A DNA stretch of 64,000 nucleotides. It comes from Bacteroidales bacterium (GTDB taxonomy: Bacteria > Bacteroidota > Bacteroidia > Bacteroidales > UBA932). The stretch covers positions 1 to 64,000 of the forward strand of contig JAKSKD010000009.1 in the NCBI GenBank assembly GCA_024401925.1. The letters run 5' to 3'. Both the position numbers and the translations under genes were made by a program. Shown piece after piece: positions 9,366 through 17,823 of this stretch (positions are counted from its first letter, which is position 1; every line of letters begins with the position of its first letter). A model generated the notes under the pieces. The model made no database searches. It saw nothing but the letters and a program-made list of their open reading frames with translations, and had not been told where the DNA came from.

Positions 9366-10033
9366 TGGCTATTCAGATTGCACCGTCAATACTTGCCGCA
9401 GATTTTCTGGAACTCGGCAAACAGATAAAGGATGTCAGCAAAACTGCTGACATCATCCATTTTGATATTATGGACGGTTCATTTGTCCCGAACATCTCAT
9501 TCGGATTCCCAGTGCTTGATGCCGTGAAGAAGATAGCCACACTTCCTGTGGACGCGCATCTGATGATTGTGCACCCCGAAAAATATTTCGAGAGGTGTGC
9601 CGCGTCCGGGGTGAATATGCTGAGTTTTCACTTGGAGGCTGCACTGGCGGACGGAAATGACCCCGCAGTGTTTCTGGATCGTATCCGTTCCCTCGGTATG
9701 AAAGCCGGCCTTGCTTTCAATCCTGATTTTCCGATTGAGAAAGTCTTCCCTTATCTTGACAATGCCGATTATGTGCTTGCAATGTCTGTATTTGCAGGAT
9801 TCGGTGGCCAGCACATTGAAGATTCAGTCTACGACAGAGTCAAGTCTCTCAAGAAGGAGATAGTAGAACGCAAATTAAAATGTCTTGTTGAAATCGATGG
9901 CGGAGTCACCAGGGACAACATCGCCGCCATTGCTGCAGCCGGTGTAGATATCGTCGTTGCAGGCAGCGCTGTATTCAAAGCGGATGACTGTGCGGCTGAA
10001 GTTCAGGTTCTTCGTGAGTTTGCACTTGGATAA
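9365..10033 (+). CDS. rpe: Ribulose-phosphate 3-epimerase
   Basis: This enzyme interconverts ribulose 5-phosphate and xylulose 5-phosphate in the pentose phosphate pathway. The 222-residue TIM barrel shows the family marks APSILAADF at the start, HFDIMDGSFVPN (metal-binding His and Asp), VDAHLMI, and the phosphate-binding end VEIDGGVTRDN / VVAGSAVF. The length is normal. It starts on the stop codon of dnaA. Confidence 0.96.
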   Translation: MAIQIAPSILAADFLELGKQIKDVSKTADIIHFDIMDGSFVPNISFGFPVLDAVKKIATLPVDAHLMIVHPEKYFERCAASGVNMLSFHLEAALADGNDPAVFLDRIRSLGMKAGLAFNPDFPIEKVFPYLDNADYVLAMSVFAGFGGQHIEDSVYDRVKSLKKEIVERKLKCLVEIDGGVTRDNIAAIAAAGVDIVVAGSAVFKADDCAAEVQVLREFALG

Positions 10034-10058
10034 TACCTCATTTGGAAAGATTTTTGCT

Positions 10059-10066
10059 TATCTTTG
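10059..10066 (+). promoter_or_regulatory. Probable -7 box of the rsfS-ftsH-cdsA-psd run
   Basis: TATCTTTG matches TAnnTTTG in the 61-bp gap after rpe and would give a leader of about 25 nt. No good -33 TTG is found 19-20 nt upstream, so the call rests on one box. Confidence 0.4.
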
Positions 10067-10094
10067 TGTGCAATTTTAGACTTATTTTTCAAAT

Positions 10095-10478
10095 ATGATT
10101 ACACACGATTTGCGCGTTATTGCGGATGCAATCCTCGATAAGAAAGGTAAAAATGTCGTTTCTCTGGATCTCAGGCCGGTCGGCTCATCAATAGCCGACT
10201 ATTTTGTGCTCTGCAACGGAGACTCCACCACAAATGTCAACGCCATTGCCGACAACATCATCGACAAAGTACGCACTGAACTGAAGATGAAACCTCTCAG
10301 GACTCAGGGATTCGAGAACAATTTCTGGATCATTCTGGACTATGGAAATATAGTAATTCACGTTTTCCAGACAGAGTACAGGGATTTCTACCGCCTCGAA
10401 GATCTTTGGGCTGACGCTCCACGTAAGGAGTACAAGTACAGAAAGCCCGCAACAACAAAGAAAACAGTTGAAGAGTAG
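10095..10478 (+). CDS. rsfS: Ribosomal silencing factor RsfS
   Basis: RsfS binds ribosomal protein L14 on the 50S subunit and blocks subunit joining when nutrients are short. The 127-residue protein has the single RsfS/Iojap domain: VVSLDLRPVGSSIADYFVLC near the start, the ALPLR-like core KPLRTQGFEN, then WIILDYGNIVIHVFQTEYRDFYRLEDLW, which is the family's best conserved block. It is followed 3 bp later by ftsH. Confidence 0.94.
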   Translation: MITHDLRVIADAILDKKGKNVVSLDLRPVGSSIADYFVLCNGDSTTNVNAIADNIIDKVRTELKMKPLRTQGFENNFWIILDYGNIVIHVFQTEYRDFYRLEDLWADAPRKEYKYRKPATTKKTVEE

Positions 10479-10481
10479 AAG

Positions 10482-12449
10482 ATGGCAAACAAAAATAACA
10501 GTAAGAATAACAACGGAAGGAAAGTGGTGAAAGTCAGGCTGAATCTGTCCTGGCTCTATCTGGTTCTGATTGGTCTGATAATCTGGATGCTTTTCTCCAA
10601 CAACGGATCAGCGCCGCAGAAGATTGAATGGGCTCAGGTCAAGACGATGTTCGAAGCCGGTGATATCAAAGACATACATTTCGTACGTAACGAGTTCAAG
10701 GGTGCCATTACAGTCAAACCGGAAAAGTTAGCGAAATACGCCAGCGAATTTCCGGGCGGTGAGGTCCCTAAGAAATCCCCTCATTTCACATTCCTTGTAT
10801 CAAACAAGTTTGATGCTGAGAAGGAGTTCGAGGAGCTCAACTCACTTCTTTCCCCTGCGAACCAGGTGAAGATAGTGATGGAAAACAAGAGCAATGCTCT
10901 CAGCGAGATTCTTGAATGGATTATTTTCCCTCTCATCCTCATTTTGATGTGGGTTTTCATGTTCCGTGGCATCGGAAAGAATATGGGCGGAGGACCTGGT
11001 GGAGGAATGAATCCGTTCAATGTCGGAAAGGCTCCAGGCAAGCTTACGGACAAGAACAAGGTCAATGTGACGTTCAAGGATGTGGCCGGAATGTACGGAG
11101 CGAAGGAAGAAGTTGTAGAAATTGTGGATTTTTTGAAGAATCCTAAGAAATATACAGCGTTGGGCGGAAAAATTCCTAAGGGAGCCCTTCTTGTAGGACC
11201 TCCGGGAACAGGTAAAACCCTTTTGGCAAAGGCAGTGGCAGGGGAGGCCAATGTTCCGTTCTTCTCAATCTCTGGCTCTGATTTCGTTGAAATGTTTGTC
11301 GGAGTAGGTGCATCAAGAGTACGTGACCTCTTTGCCCAGGCAAAGGAAAAAGCACCTTGCATTGTGTTCATAGATGAGATCGATGCCGTAGGACGTGCAA
11401 GGGGAAAGAATGCAGGATTTTCTTCAAATGATGAGAGAGAAAATACTCTAAACCAGCTTCTTACGGAAATGGACGGGTTCGGCACAAACAGCGGCGTAAT
11501 AGTGCTTGCAGCAACGAACCGTGCCGATATACTTGACAAGGCTCTAATGAGAGCGGGACGTTTTGACAGGCAGATTCACGTTGACCTTCCTGAACTGAAG
11601 GAAAGGGAAGAAATCTTCCAGGTTCATACCAAGGGCCTGAAAATCGCAAAGGATTTTGACCTCGAATTCCTATCAAAGCATACTCCGGGCTTTTCCGGAG
11701 CTGATATTGCCAATGTCTGCAACGAAGCTGCACTTACAGCGGCAAGAAAGAACAAGGAGTTTATTGACAAGCAGGACTTCCTTGATGCAGTTGATAGAAT
11801 TGTCGGGGGCCTCGAGCGTAAGGGATCAATAATTACTCCGGAGGAAAAAAGGTCAATCGCCCACCACGAGGCAGGTCACGCTGTTGTCGGATGGCTTCTT
11901 CCTAATGCGGATCCTGTTTTCAAAGTTACTCTTGTTCCGCGTGGGCAGGCTTTGGGCGCTACCTGGTCTTTACCGGACGAAAGGAAACTCTGGCCCAAGT
12001 CCTTTATGATGGATAAGATGTGTGCACTTATTGGAGGTCGCGTTGCCGAGGAAATTGTCAACGGTGAGCCGTCCACAGGTGCCTTGAACGATCTGGAACG
12101 CATTACCAATATGGCGTACGGAATGATTCAGTACTATGGAATGAGTGAAAAAATCGGGCTTCTTTCGTTCTATGATTCAACCGGTGCCCGTGGCTACGAC
12201 CTCACAAAACCGTACAGCGACAAGACAGCCGAACTGATGGATGAGGAGGTTAAGGCACTTGTTTCAGAAGTTCACGACAGGACACTCAAGTTGTTGAACG
12301 ATCATAAGGAAGGCTTCCTTAAAGTTGCTGCTGAACTATTGGAAAAAGAAGTTATATTTGCGGAAGACATTGAGAAGATTCTTGGTCCAAAGGTGAAGCC
12401 GCAGACTGAAGAACCTGCTGAAAAGTCAGAAGAAACCACAAATGAATAG
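10482..12449 (+). CDS. ftsH: ATP-dependent zinc metalloprotease FtsH
   Basis: A membrane-anchored hexameric protease that removes misfolded and regulatory membrane proteins. The 655-residue protein has two transmembrane helices (about 23-39 and 146-162) around a periplasmic domain, then a Gly-rich linker. The AAA domain has Walker A GPPGTGKT (239-246), Walker B IVFIDEID and the second region of homology. A zinc protease domain with [11 protein letters not shown] follows. The acidic C-terminal tail is typical. It sits between rsfS and cdsA, overlapping cdsA by 8 bp. Confidence 0.97.
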   Translation: MANKNNSKNNNGRKVVKVRLNLSWLYLVLIGLIIWMLFSNNGSAPQKIEWAQVKTMFEAGDIKDIHFVRNEFKGAITVKPEKLAKYASEFPGGEVPKKSPHFTFLVSNKFDAEKEFEELNSLLSPANQVKIVMENKSNALSEILEWIIFPLILILMWVFMFRGIGKNMGGGPGGGMNPFNVGKAPGKLTDKNKVNVTFKDVAGMYGAKEEVVEIVDFLKNPKKYTALGGKIPKGALLVGPPGTGKTLLAKAVAGEANVPFFSISGSDFVEMFVGVGASRVRDLFAQAKEKAPCIVFIDEIDAVGRARGKNAGFSSNDERENTLNQLLTEMDGFGTNSGVIVLAATNRADILDKALMRAGRFDRQIHVDLPELKEREEIFQVHTKGLKIAKDFDLEFLSKHTPGFSGADIANVCNEAALTAARKNKEFIDKQDFLDAVDRIVGGLERKGSIITPEEKRSIAHHEAGHAVVGWLLPNADPVFKVTLVPRGQALGATWSLPDERKLWPKSFMMDKMCALIGGRVAEEIVNGEPSTGALNDLERITNMAYGMIQYYGMSEKIGLLSFYDSTGARGYDLTKPYSDKTAELMDEEVKALVSEVHDRTLKLLNDHKEGFLKVAAELLEKEVIFAEDIEKILGPKVKPQTEEPAEKSEETTNE

Positions 12450-13272
12450 CACTGTTACACGAACTGTTTCCGGAGCCGCATTTGCAGTAATCACGCTTGC
12501 CAGCCTGCTTTTCTGTAAATATATTTTCGCCGCCTATTTCCTTTTCATTATGGTGGCTATGATGGTTGAATTCTACAGGATGGGTCTTGGAGACAATTAC
12601 AAATGCGCCAGAATTCTTGCCATATGTGCCGGTTGCACGTTGTTCGTACTGATGTTTTGCGCTGCAGCCTTCGGAATGCCGTACAAATTTGTGGCATTGG
12701 CTATTATCCCTGTGATGGCGGTAATGATAGATTCGCTGTTTGTCAGTGACAAATCCGAGTTCGGAAAGTTTGCACACATTTACACAGGACTTCTTTATAT
12801 TGCAGTTCCACTTTCCCTCATCAACCTCATTGCAATCAAAGAAGGGGAGTTCAACGGCATCTTGATTGTGAGCTTCTTCATCATTATCTGGTGTTCGGAT
12901 GTAGGTGCATACATATTCGGTATGGGCTTCGGACAGAGACCTGACAGCAGGAAACTGTGTCCGGCCATCTCGCCGAAGAAATCCTGGGCCGGGTTCTGGG
13001 GCGGACTGATCACCGCCGTAATTGCCGGCATAGTACTGAGACTTACCGGACTTTTCACATTCCCGATGCTGCATTGTGTAGTTCTAGCGTTGCTTATGTC
13101 CGTGGCAGGTGTATTCGGAGACCTGTTCGAATCCCAGTGGAAGAGGTATTATAACCTTAAGGATTCCGGCAACATCATTCCGGGGCACGGGGGGATGCTT
13201 GACCGTTTCGACAGCGCAATTTTCGCAATTACTGCAGGCGCTCTGTATATGTCACTCTTTAATCTGTTATAA
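12442..13272 (+). CDS. cdsA: Phosphatidate cytidylyltransferase
   Basis: This enzyme makes CDP-diacylglycerol from phosphatidic acid and CTP, the branch point of phospholipid synthesis. The 276-residue polytopic membrane protein has about eight hydrophobic segments and the C-terminal signature region (KKSWAGFWGG, then RYYNLKDSGNIIPGHGGMLD, DRFDS). Its start overlaps ftsH by 8 bp and psd follows 11 bp later, so consecutive steps of phosphatidylethanolamine synthesis are encoded side by side. Confidence 0.95.
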   Translation: MNSTVTRTVSGAAFAVITLASLLFCKYIFAAYFLFIMVAMMVEFYRMGLGDNYKCARILAICAGCTLFVLMFCAAAFGMPYKFVALAIIPVMAVMIDSLFVSDKSEFGKFAHIYTGLLYIAVPLSLINLIAIKEGEFNGILIVSFFIIIWCSDVGAYIFGMGFGQRPDSRKLCPAISPKKSWAGFWGGLITAVIAGIVLRLTGLFTFPMLHCVVLALLMSVAGVFGDLFESQWKRYYNLKDSGNIIPGHGGMLDRFDSAIFAITAGALYMSLFNLL

Positions 13273-13283
13273 ACTGTCTTGAT

Positions 13284-13940
13284 ATGAAAATTGACAAGAA
13301 TTCATACGGTTCCATTGCACTTGTGTATCTGGTTTGCGCAGCAGTATTCCTGTCCATTGTACTTTTGAATGCTCCGCTCTGGTTGCGAATTGCAATGGCT
13401 GTACTGCTTGTCGCAATATGCATCTGGCAGACCGCATTTTTCCGTGTACCTCGCCGCTGTCCGGCAGGGGACTCCAGAAACGTCAGTTCAGTTGCTGACG
13501 GAAAAGTCGTCATTATTAAGAAAGTATTCGAGCAGGAATATCTTAAACAGGACTGCATCCAGATTTCAGTGTATATGAATTTCTTTGACGTACACGCTAA
13601 TTTCTGGCCTGTTACTGGAGATGTGACATATCACAAATATTACCCGGGAAAACACTTTCTTGCCTTCAAGCCCAAGGCTTCAGAAGAAAACGAGCATACC
13701 TGCACCTGCATCCGGACGGAAGACGGGCACGATGTCTTTTTTAAGCAACTTGCAGGTACTTTTGCGCGTCGTATAGTTAATTACGCAAAATTCGAGGACA
13801 ACGCAGTCAGCGGCAAACAGTGCGGCATCATCAAATTCGGTTCAAGAATTGATATGTATGTCCCATTAGACAGCAGAATCGCAGTCAAGCTTGGGGACAA
13901 GGTCAGGGCTTGCGAGACTATCCTTGCTGAGCTTCAATAA
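13284..13940 (+). CDS. psd: Phosphatidylserine decarboxylase, short type
   Basis: This enzyme makes phosphatidylethanolamine from phosphatidylserine. The 218-residue proenzyme has two N-terminal membrane segments, a PSD domain (VADGKVVIIKK, then YMNFFDVHANFWPVTG), and the self-cleavage site FGSRIDMYVP, where the Gly-Ser bond yields the pyruvoyl subunit. The length fits the short PSD-A form that lacks the extra N-terminal region. The last 23 bp overlap the end of the convergent ispG gene. Confidence 0.95.
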   Translation: MKIDKNSYGSIALVYLVCAAVFLSIVLLNAPLWLRIAMAVLLVAICIWQTAFFRVPRRCPAGDSRNVSSVADGKVVIIKKVFEQEYLKQDCIQISVYMNFFDVHANFWPVTGDVTYHKYYPGKHFLAFKPKASEENEHTCTCIRTEDGHDVFFKQLAGTFARRIVNYAKFEDNAVSGKQCGIIKFGSRIDMYVPLDSRIAVKLGDKVRACETILAELQ

Positions 13941-15237
13941 GTTCCAGCAGCCTGTCCACAGCCTCTGCATCAGGAACGTGTCTCAGTACGGGCACGTTTT
14001 TTTTGTAGATGGTGACCAGATGATTTCCTTCTCCGATATATCCCCAGTCTGCATCAGCCAGTTCGCCCGGGCCGTTGACAATACAGCCCATCACGGCAAT
14101 CACCATTCCTTTCAAATGTGAAGTCCGGGATTTTACCTGTTCGAAGGCATCCTGAAGGTTGTACAGAGTTCTTCCGCATCCGGGACAGGCAACATATTCC
14201 GGCCTGTAGAAACGTCTTCTGGAAGCCTGCATAAGTTCATCGACAAGGTAGGCGTCATATTCTTCACCGAATCCTGAATGGAGTTCCACCTCATCCAGTT
14301 CCCTGTCCAGAAGCCTTTTTCCGAAATCACAGGAAAAATCAAGAAGGAGCCGATCCTTGTCAGCACATTCATAATACGCCACAGCCCTTCTGCCTGTAAT
14401 GTTGATATTTTTCAGACCGCTGCGAAGATTTCCATTATATCTGTCTGCAAGATAACGTCCTACCGGAATCTCATTGACAGGATCTTCGGTGAGTGAAACC
14501 CTCAGAGTATCCCCGATGCCCTCGGAAAGAAGGGCCGATATGCCCACGCAGGACTTAATGCGTCCGGCATCTCCGTTACCGGCCTCGGTAACGCCCAGGT
14601 GCATCGGAAAGATAGTTCCTGATTCCTTCATCTTCGCAGCAAGAAGCCTGTATGCTTCAACCATAACAATGGTGTTGCTTGCTTTTAGGGATACTACTAC
14701 ATTCCGAAAGTCCTTCTCACGACACATCCCGACCCATTCCATTGCCGCCATAGCCATAGCCTCAGGTGTATTACCGTACAAATTGGTAATATAATCGCCA
14801 AGGGAGCCATGATTAAGGCCTATCCTTATCGCGGTACCATTTTCCTTACAAACGTCCAGAAACTGCCCGAAAAGAGCCTTTGCCTGTATATGGTCTTTAT
14901 GGAAATTTCCCGGATTGATTCTGACCTTCTCGACATATGGAGCAACGGCAATCGCGGTTTTTGCAGAGAAGTGAATGTCTGCCACAAGAGGCGTCCGTAT
15001 TCCTTCTTCACGGAGTTTGTCGTGGATGATTCTGACCGCATCCACTTCTTTCGGTCCCGGCACAGTAACTCTTATGATGTCAGCACCCGCCTCGGCCATC
15101 TTGAGGCACTGATCAAGAGTTGCGATTACGTCCGCAGTATGTGTGTTGCACATCGTCTGGACAGAAATCGGGCTGCCCCCTCCGATGAGGACGCCCCCGA
15201 CGTTAATTTTCTCCGTAAACAATCTTTCTCGCTTCAT
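13918..15237 (-). CDS. ispG: 4-hydroxy-3-methylbut-2-enyl diphosphate synthase, compact form
   Basis: The penultimate step of the MEP isoprenoid pathway, an iron-sulfur enzyme. I start it at 15237 (MKRERLFTEKINVGG); an in-frame ATG at 15291 would add 18 residues without family character. That gives 439 residues: a TIM barrel (SVQTMCNTHT, HLGVTEAGNGDAGRIKS, GIGDTLRVSLT), a middle segment of only about 80-90 residues, and the [4Fe-4S] domain with CPGC and GCIVNGPGE. Other Bacteroidota and plant enzymes usually carry a much larger middle A* domain (around 600 residues in total), so this one is reduced. It overlaps the upstream barrel-protein gene by 35 bp and psd by 23 bp. Confidence 0.93.
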   Translation of the reverse strand: MKRERLFTEKINVGGVLIGGGSPISVQTMCNTHTADVIATLDQCLKMAEAGADIIRVTVPGPKEVDAVRIIHDKLREEGIRTPLVADIHFSAKTAIAVAPYVEKVRINPGNFHKDHIQAKALFGQFLDVCKENGTAIRIGLNHGSLGDYITNLYGNTPEAMAMAAMEWVGMCREKDFRNVVVSLKASNTIVMVEAYRLLAAKMKESGTIFPMHLGVTEAGNGDAGRIKSCVGISALLSEGIGDTLRVSLTEDPVNEIPVGRYLADRYNGNLRSGLKNINITGRRAVAYYECADKDRLLLDFSCDFGKRLLDRELDEVELHSGFGEEYDAYLVDELMQASRRRFYRPEYVACPGCGRTLYNLQDAFEQVKSRTSHLKGMVIAVMGCIVNGPGELADADWGYIGEGNHLVTIYKKNVPVLRHVPDAEAVDRLLELIEAQQG

Positions 15238-16018
15238 CTTTGAGCATCTTGTTAGTCTTGCCGTAACGTCTTCCGAGCTGGAAATAAACACCGGCCGTGA
15301 ACATCAGGTCAAAGGGATAACCGAACCTGTAATAATATTCGCTGTGATAGTCCGGATTATAGATTGTGCCCCAGGAGTATCTGAGCATGGCATTGAAATG
15401 AATTTCAACAGGGGAGAAGACGAGAGCGAACCCCGCACCTCCCTGAAGCCCGTAATCAAGTCTCCTGTCTGTATCGAGGAACTTGTGTACCATTTCTTCA
15501 CTGACATAAGTCCCAATGCGCTCTATTCTTAGCCTGTATCCACCATAGAGTCCGATGTTTGCCATCAACTTGAAGTGTGCCATATCGGCGTGGAACTGCG
15601 CCAGCATAGGTATTTCTACTATATCGTATATTGCCTGCTCCGCGCCTTCGATACTCTGCATGTATCCTGTCTCCTCATCGGCCTTGAATTTATAACCTTC
15701 ATGCCCGTAGAACAGTCCGGCCTGCAACGCAAAGTAAGGATACATTCCGAACATACGTCCATATTTCGTGTATGTGATGCCGTAATACTCCGGAATGAAG
15801 AAGGAGCTTTGCTCCATACGAGGACTGAAATTCATTCTGTTCAGGCTGACACCATACTGGACTCCGATTAGCGAATAATTGTTCACCTTGACTTTCTTGT
15901 TGACTTTCACTGAATCAAGGTATTCATTCGAATAATCAAGTTCAATCTCCTGGGCTTTCAGAACAGCAGGGGAGAATAACAGAATGAGCGGTATAATAAA
16001 TAATATGGTCTTCTTCAT
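15203..16018 (-). CDS. Outer-membrane beta-barrel protein (PorT-like)
   Basis: A 271-residue exported protein with a signal peptide (about 1-22, ending VLKAQ). Its repeated amphipathic strands with aromatic ends (SLIGVQYGVSLNRMNF, MYPYFALQAGLFYGHEGYKF, LDYGLQGGAGFALVFSP, FDLMFTAGVYFQLG) are typical of small barrel proteins annotated as PorT-family or outer-membrane beta-barrel. There is no known substrate. It starts on the stop codon of the Ig-like lipoprotein gene (TGATG) and overlaps ispG downstream, so it belongs to the long minus-strand run. Confidence 0.75.
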   Translation of the reverse strand: MKKTILFIIPLILLFSPAVLKAQEIELDYSNEYLDSVKVNKKVKVNNYSLIGVQYGVSLNRMNFSPRMEQSSFFIPEYYGITYTKYGRMFGMYPYFALQAGLFYGHEGYKFKADEETGYMQSIEGAEQAIYDIVEIPMLAQFHADMAHFKLMANIGLYGGYRLRIERIGTYVSEEMVHKFLDTDRRLDYGLQGGAGFALVFSPVEIHFNAMLRYSWGTIYNPDYHSEYYYRFGYPFDLMFTAGVYFQLGRRYGKTNKMLKDEARKIVYGEN

Positions 16019-17817
16019 CAGTTCTTGAAAATTTCAGCAAGATTAATGTCCTGAGTGACTTCCGATGACTCAGGTACATTGAAAGGTACATTGTCGCCTG
16101 TCTTATAGTACTTGACTTTCTCCGGTGCACGATGCTCCAGCAGGTCTCCACCGTCAACCATCGAATTACGGTTGACGTCCTCAGTGATTCTGATACAATA
16201 TTTTGCGGACTTCAGATACGGGATGGTAATCAGCCTGTCAGAATCAACGACATATGTCCTGAGGACATTGGAACGGTTTTCATCCTGCAGTTCAACGATA
16301 TATTTGTTCTTTACATCAATCAGGTTAAGGTTCAGGGTGCTTAACTTCTCATCTGTCGGCAGGGTGACCTTCACTTCCGTACTGTCATTGTAGAAGCCTG
16401 TTATGTCGCGGAATGAGCCCTGAGGAATTTTAAGGAAGTATTCATATCCACTGAGCAGGGTTTCTACAGGATGGACATAATAAACTTTAATATCAGTGGA
16501 ATCAGGTTCAACAGTGTAAGTGGCAGTAACTTCCTGCTGTTTCGGATTCAATGCATAGAAACGGAGCGAATCGAATTTTTCATTGATGATAGGATTCTTG
16601 AACTCGAGTTTGTATCCTATCTCCTGAATAGTTTCCGGTTCGGCGGTGAGAGTCAGGGTGCAGATGGAATCCGAGTGCGACTTTTCTACTTTCTGACTCC
16701 TTGACTTTTTCTTGCCTACTCCTTCGACAAACAGCTTCAGATGTTCCGAATATGGGCTACGGAGGCCTGTGGAGTCTGTTTTTCTATAATTAACGAACAA
16801 ATGGAGTGTGTCAGGCATAGGTCTCTGGTCATTAATCCAGATTTCGAGACTGTCCCTGCGCGTATTGAACTGAGTGATAAGTCTGTCAGCAGCTATTCCG
16901 CTAATCCACATCGTATCTATATGCGCCCTTGGGGCTGAGAAGGAGATGAATCCTGACCTGTCTCCTGTCCTGCCGTGGTTCTTAATCATCTGCTTGGATC
17001 CCTTTTCCTTGAAGAGACTAAGCTCGTATTCGGCTTTCCTTGCAAGACAGTTGACAGTGTCCTTCATATCCATTTTCTTCAGCTCGAAAATGGAATCGTT
17101 CACTGTGTTTACAGGTCTGATGATGCTGTCAATGAAAGCAATGAGGTCAGTGTCAGGATCATACAGATTATTTCCAGCATCATCTTTTATCGCATAAAGA
17201 CGGTATGTCGTGTCTGCGATGTTTCTGAGTGAGAAAAAGCCCCAGTCATCAGTCTTCACGGCAGCTGTCGGTCTGGAATTGAAGATAGCGGAATCGGCCA
17301 GATCTTTGTAGAGCATTACGGTCGCACCTTTCACAGGTTGGAGTGTGTTGCAGTCCTGAACAACCCCGGTGATATACATCGAATCGATAGTTTCTCCTGT
17401 GGAGAAGGAATAGGTGAACCCGGGATATAAATTACCCTCATTATTGTCCTGGATAGCATCCGTGAAATCAAGTGTATATGTCGTATTGCTGTCCAGATCA
17501 TCTTCGAAATAAATAATAAGGCTCTTTCCTTTAATCTTATTCTTCGGCGCTTTGGTAAGAGGAGGGGAGAGGAATATGTTCTTCGGGTCTTTGACTTTTA
17601 CATATTCGTCGAATGTAAACTCGAATGTAGCGCCGTGAACAGGTACGCCGATTACGCCCGGCAAAGGCTTGATCTTGACTATTACCGGAGGAATTGAGTC
17701 TTTCGGACCACCGGAAGGCGCTTGCTTGGTATTCGCACAAGAATGGAAGAACATTATCGGGATAAGTATGAGTCCGACAGGAAGGATAGGGAAATATTTT
17801 GATAGGAATTTTTTCAT
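16018..17817 (-). CDS. Lipoprotein with bacterial Ig-like domain
   Basis: A 599-residue protein with a lipoprotein signal peptide; the lipobox region reads FFHSC with Cys near residue 27. The first domain (about 35-140) matches the Ig-like Big_5/SbsA type (DSIPPVIVKIKPLPG, FEFTFDEYVKVKDP, YTLDFTDAIQDNNEGN). A second carboxypeptidase-regulatory-like segment follows (ITGVVQDCNTLQPVKGATV). The rest is beta-rich and ends with a part recalling CARDB-like repeats (YCIRITEDVNRNSMVDGGDL). It is probably an outer-membrane-associated structural or assembly lipoprotein; the exact job is unknown. It lies between rsh and the barrel protein. Confidence 0.78.
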   Translation of the reverse strand: MKKFLSKYFPILPVGLILIPIMFFHSCANTKQAPSGGPKDSIPPVIVKIKPLPGVIGVPVHGATFEFTFDEYVKVKDPKNIFLSPPLTKAPKNKIKGKSLIIYFEDDLDSNTTYTLDFTDAIQDNNEGNLYPGFTYSFSTGETIDSMYITGVVQDCNTLQPVKGATVMLYKDLADSAIFNSRPTAAVKTDDWGFFSLRNIADTTYRLYAIKDDAGNNLYDPDTDLIAFIDSIIRPVNTVNDSIFELKKMDMKDTVNCLARKAEYELSLFKEKGSKQMIKNHGRTGDRSGFISFSAPRAHIDTMWISGIAADRLITQFNTRRDSLEIWINDQRPMPDTLHLFVNYRKTDSTGLRSPYSEHLKLFVEGVGKKKSRSQKVEKSHSDSICTLTLTAEPETIQEIGYKLEFKNPIINEKFDSLRFYALNPKQQEVTATYTVEPDSTDIKVYYVHPVETLLSGYEYFLKIPQGSFRDITGFYNDSTEVKVTLPTDEKLSTLNLNLIDVKNKYIVELQDENRSNVLRTYVVDSDRLITIPYLKSAKYCIRITEDVNRNSMVDGGDLLEHRAPEKVKYYKTGDNVPFNVPESSEVTQDINLAEIFKN

Positions 17818-17823
17818 AAATGT

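Noticed and set aside
12352..13074. Minus-strand open frame (240 codons) across the ftsH/cdsA junction
   Set aside because: Cys/His-rich but without pattern; both genes on the other strand are unmistakable.
13125..13135. T-arm-like sequence GTTCGAATCCC
   Set aside because: It lies in frame inside cdsA and has no matching acceptor or anticodon stems.
15238..15291. Upstream start for ispG at 15291
   Set aside because: The added 18 residues do not resemble IspG and would increase the overlap with the barrel-protein gene; 15237 fits the family start.
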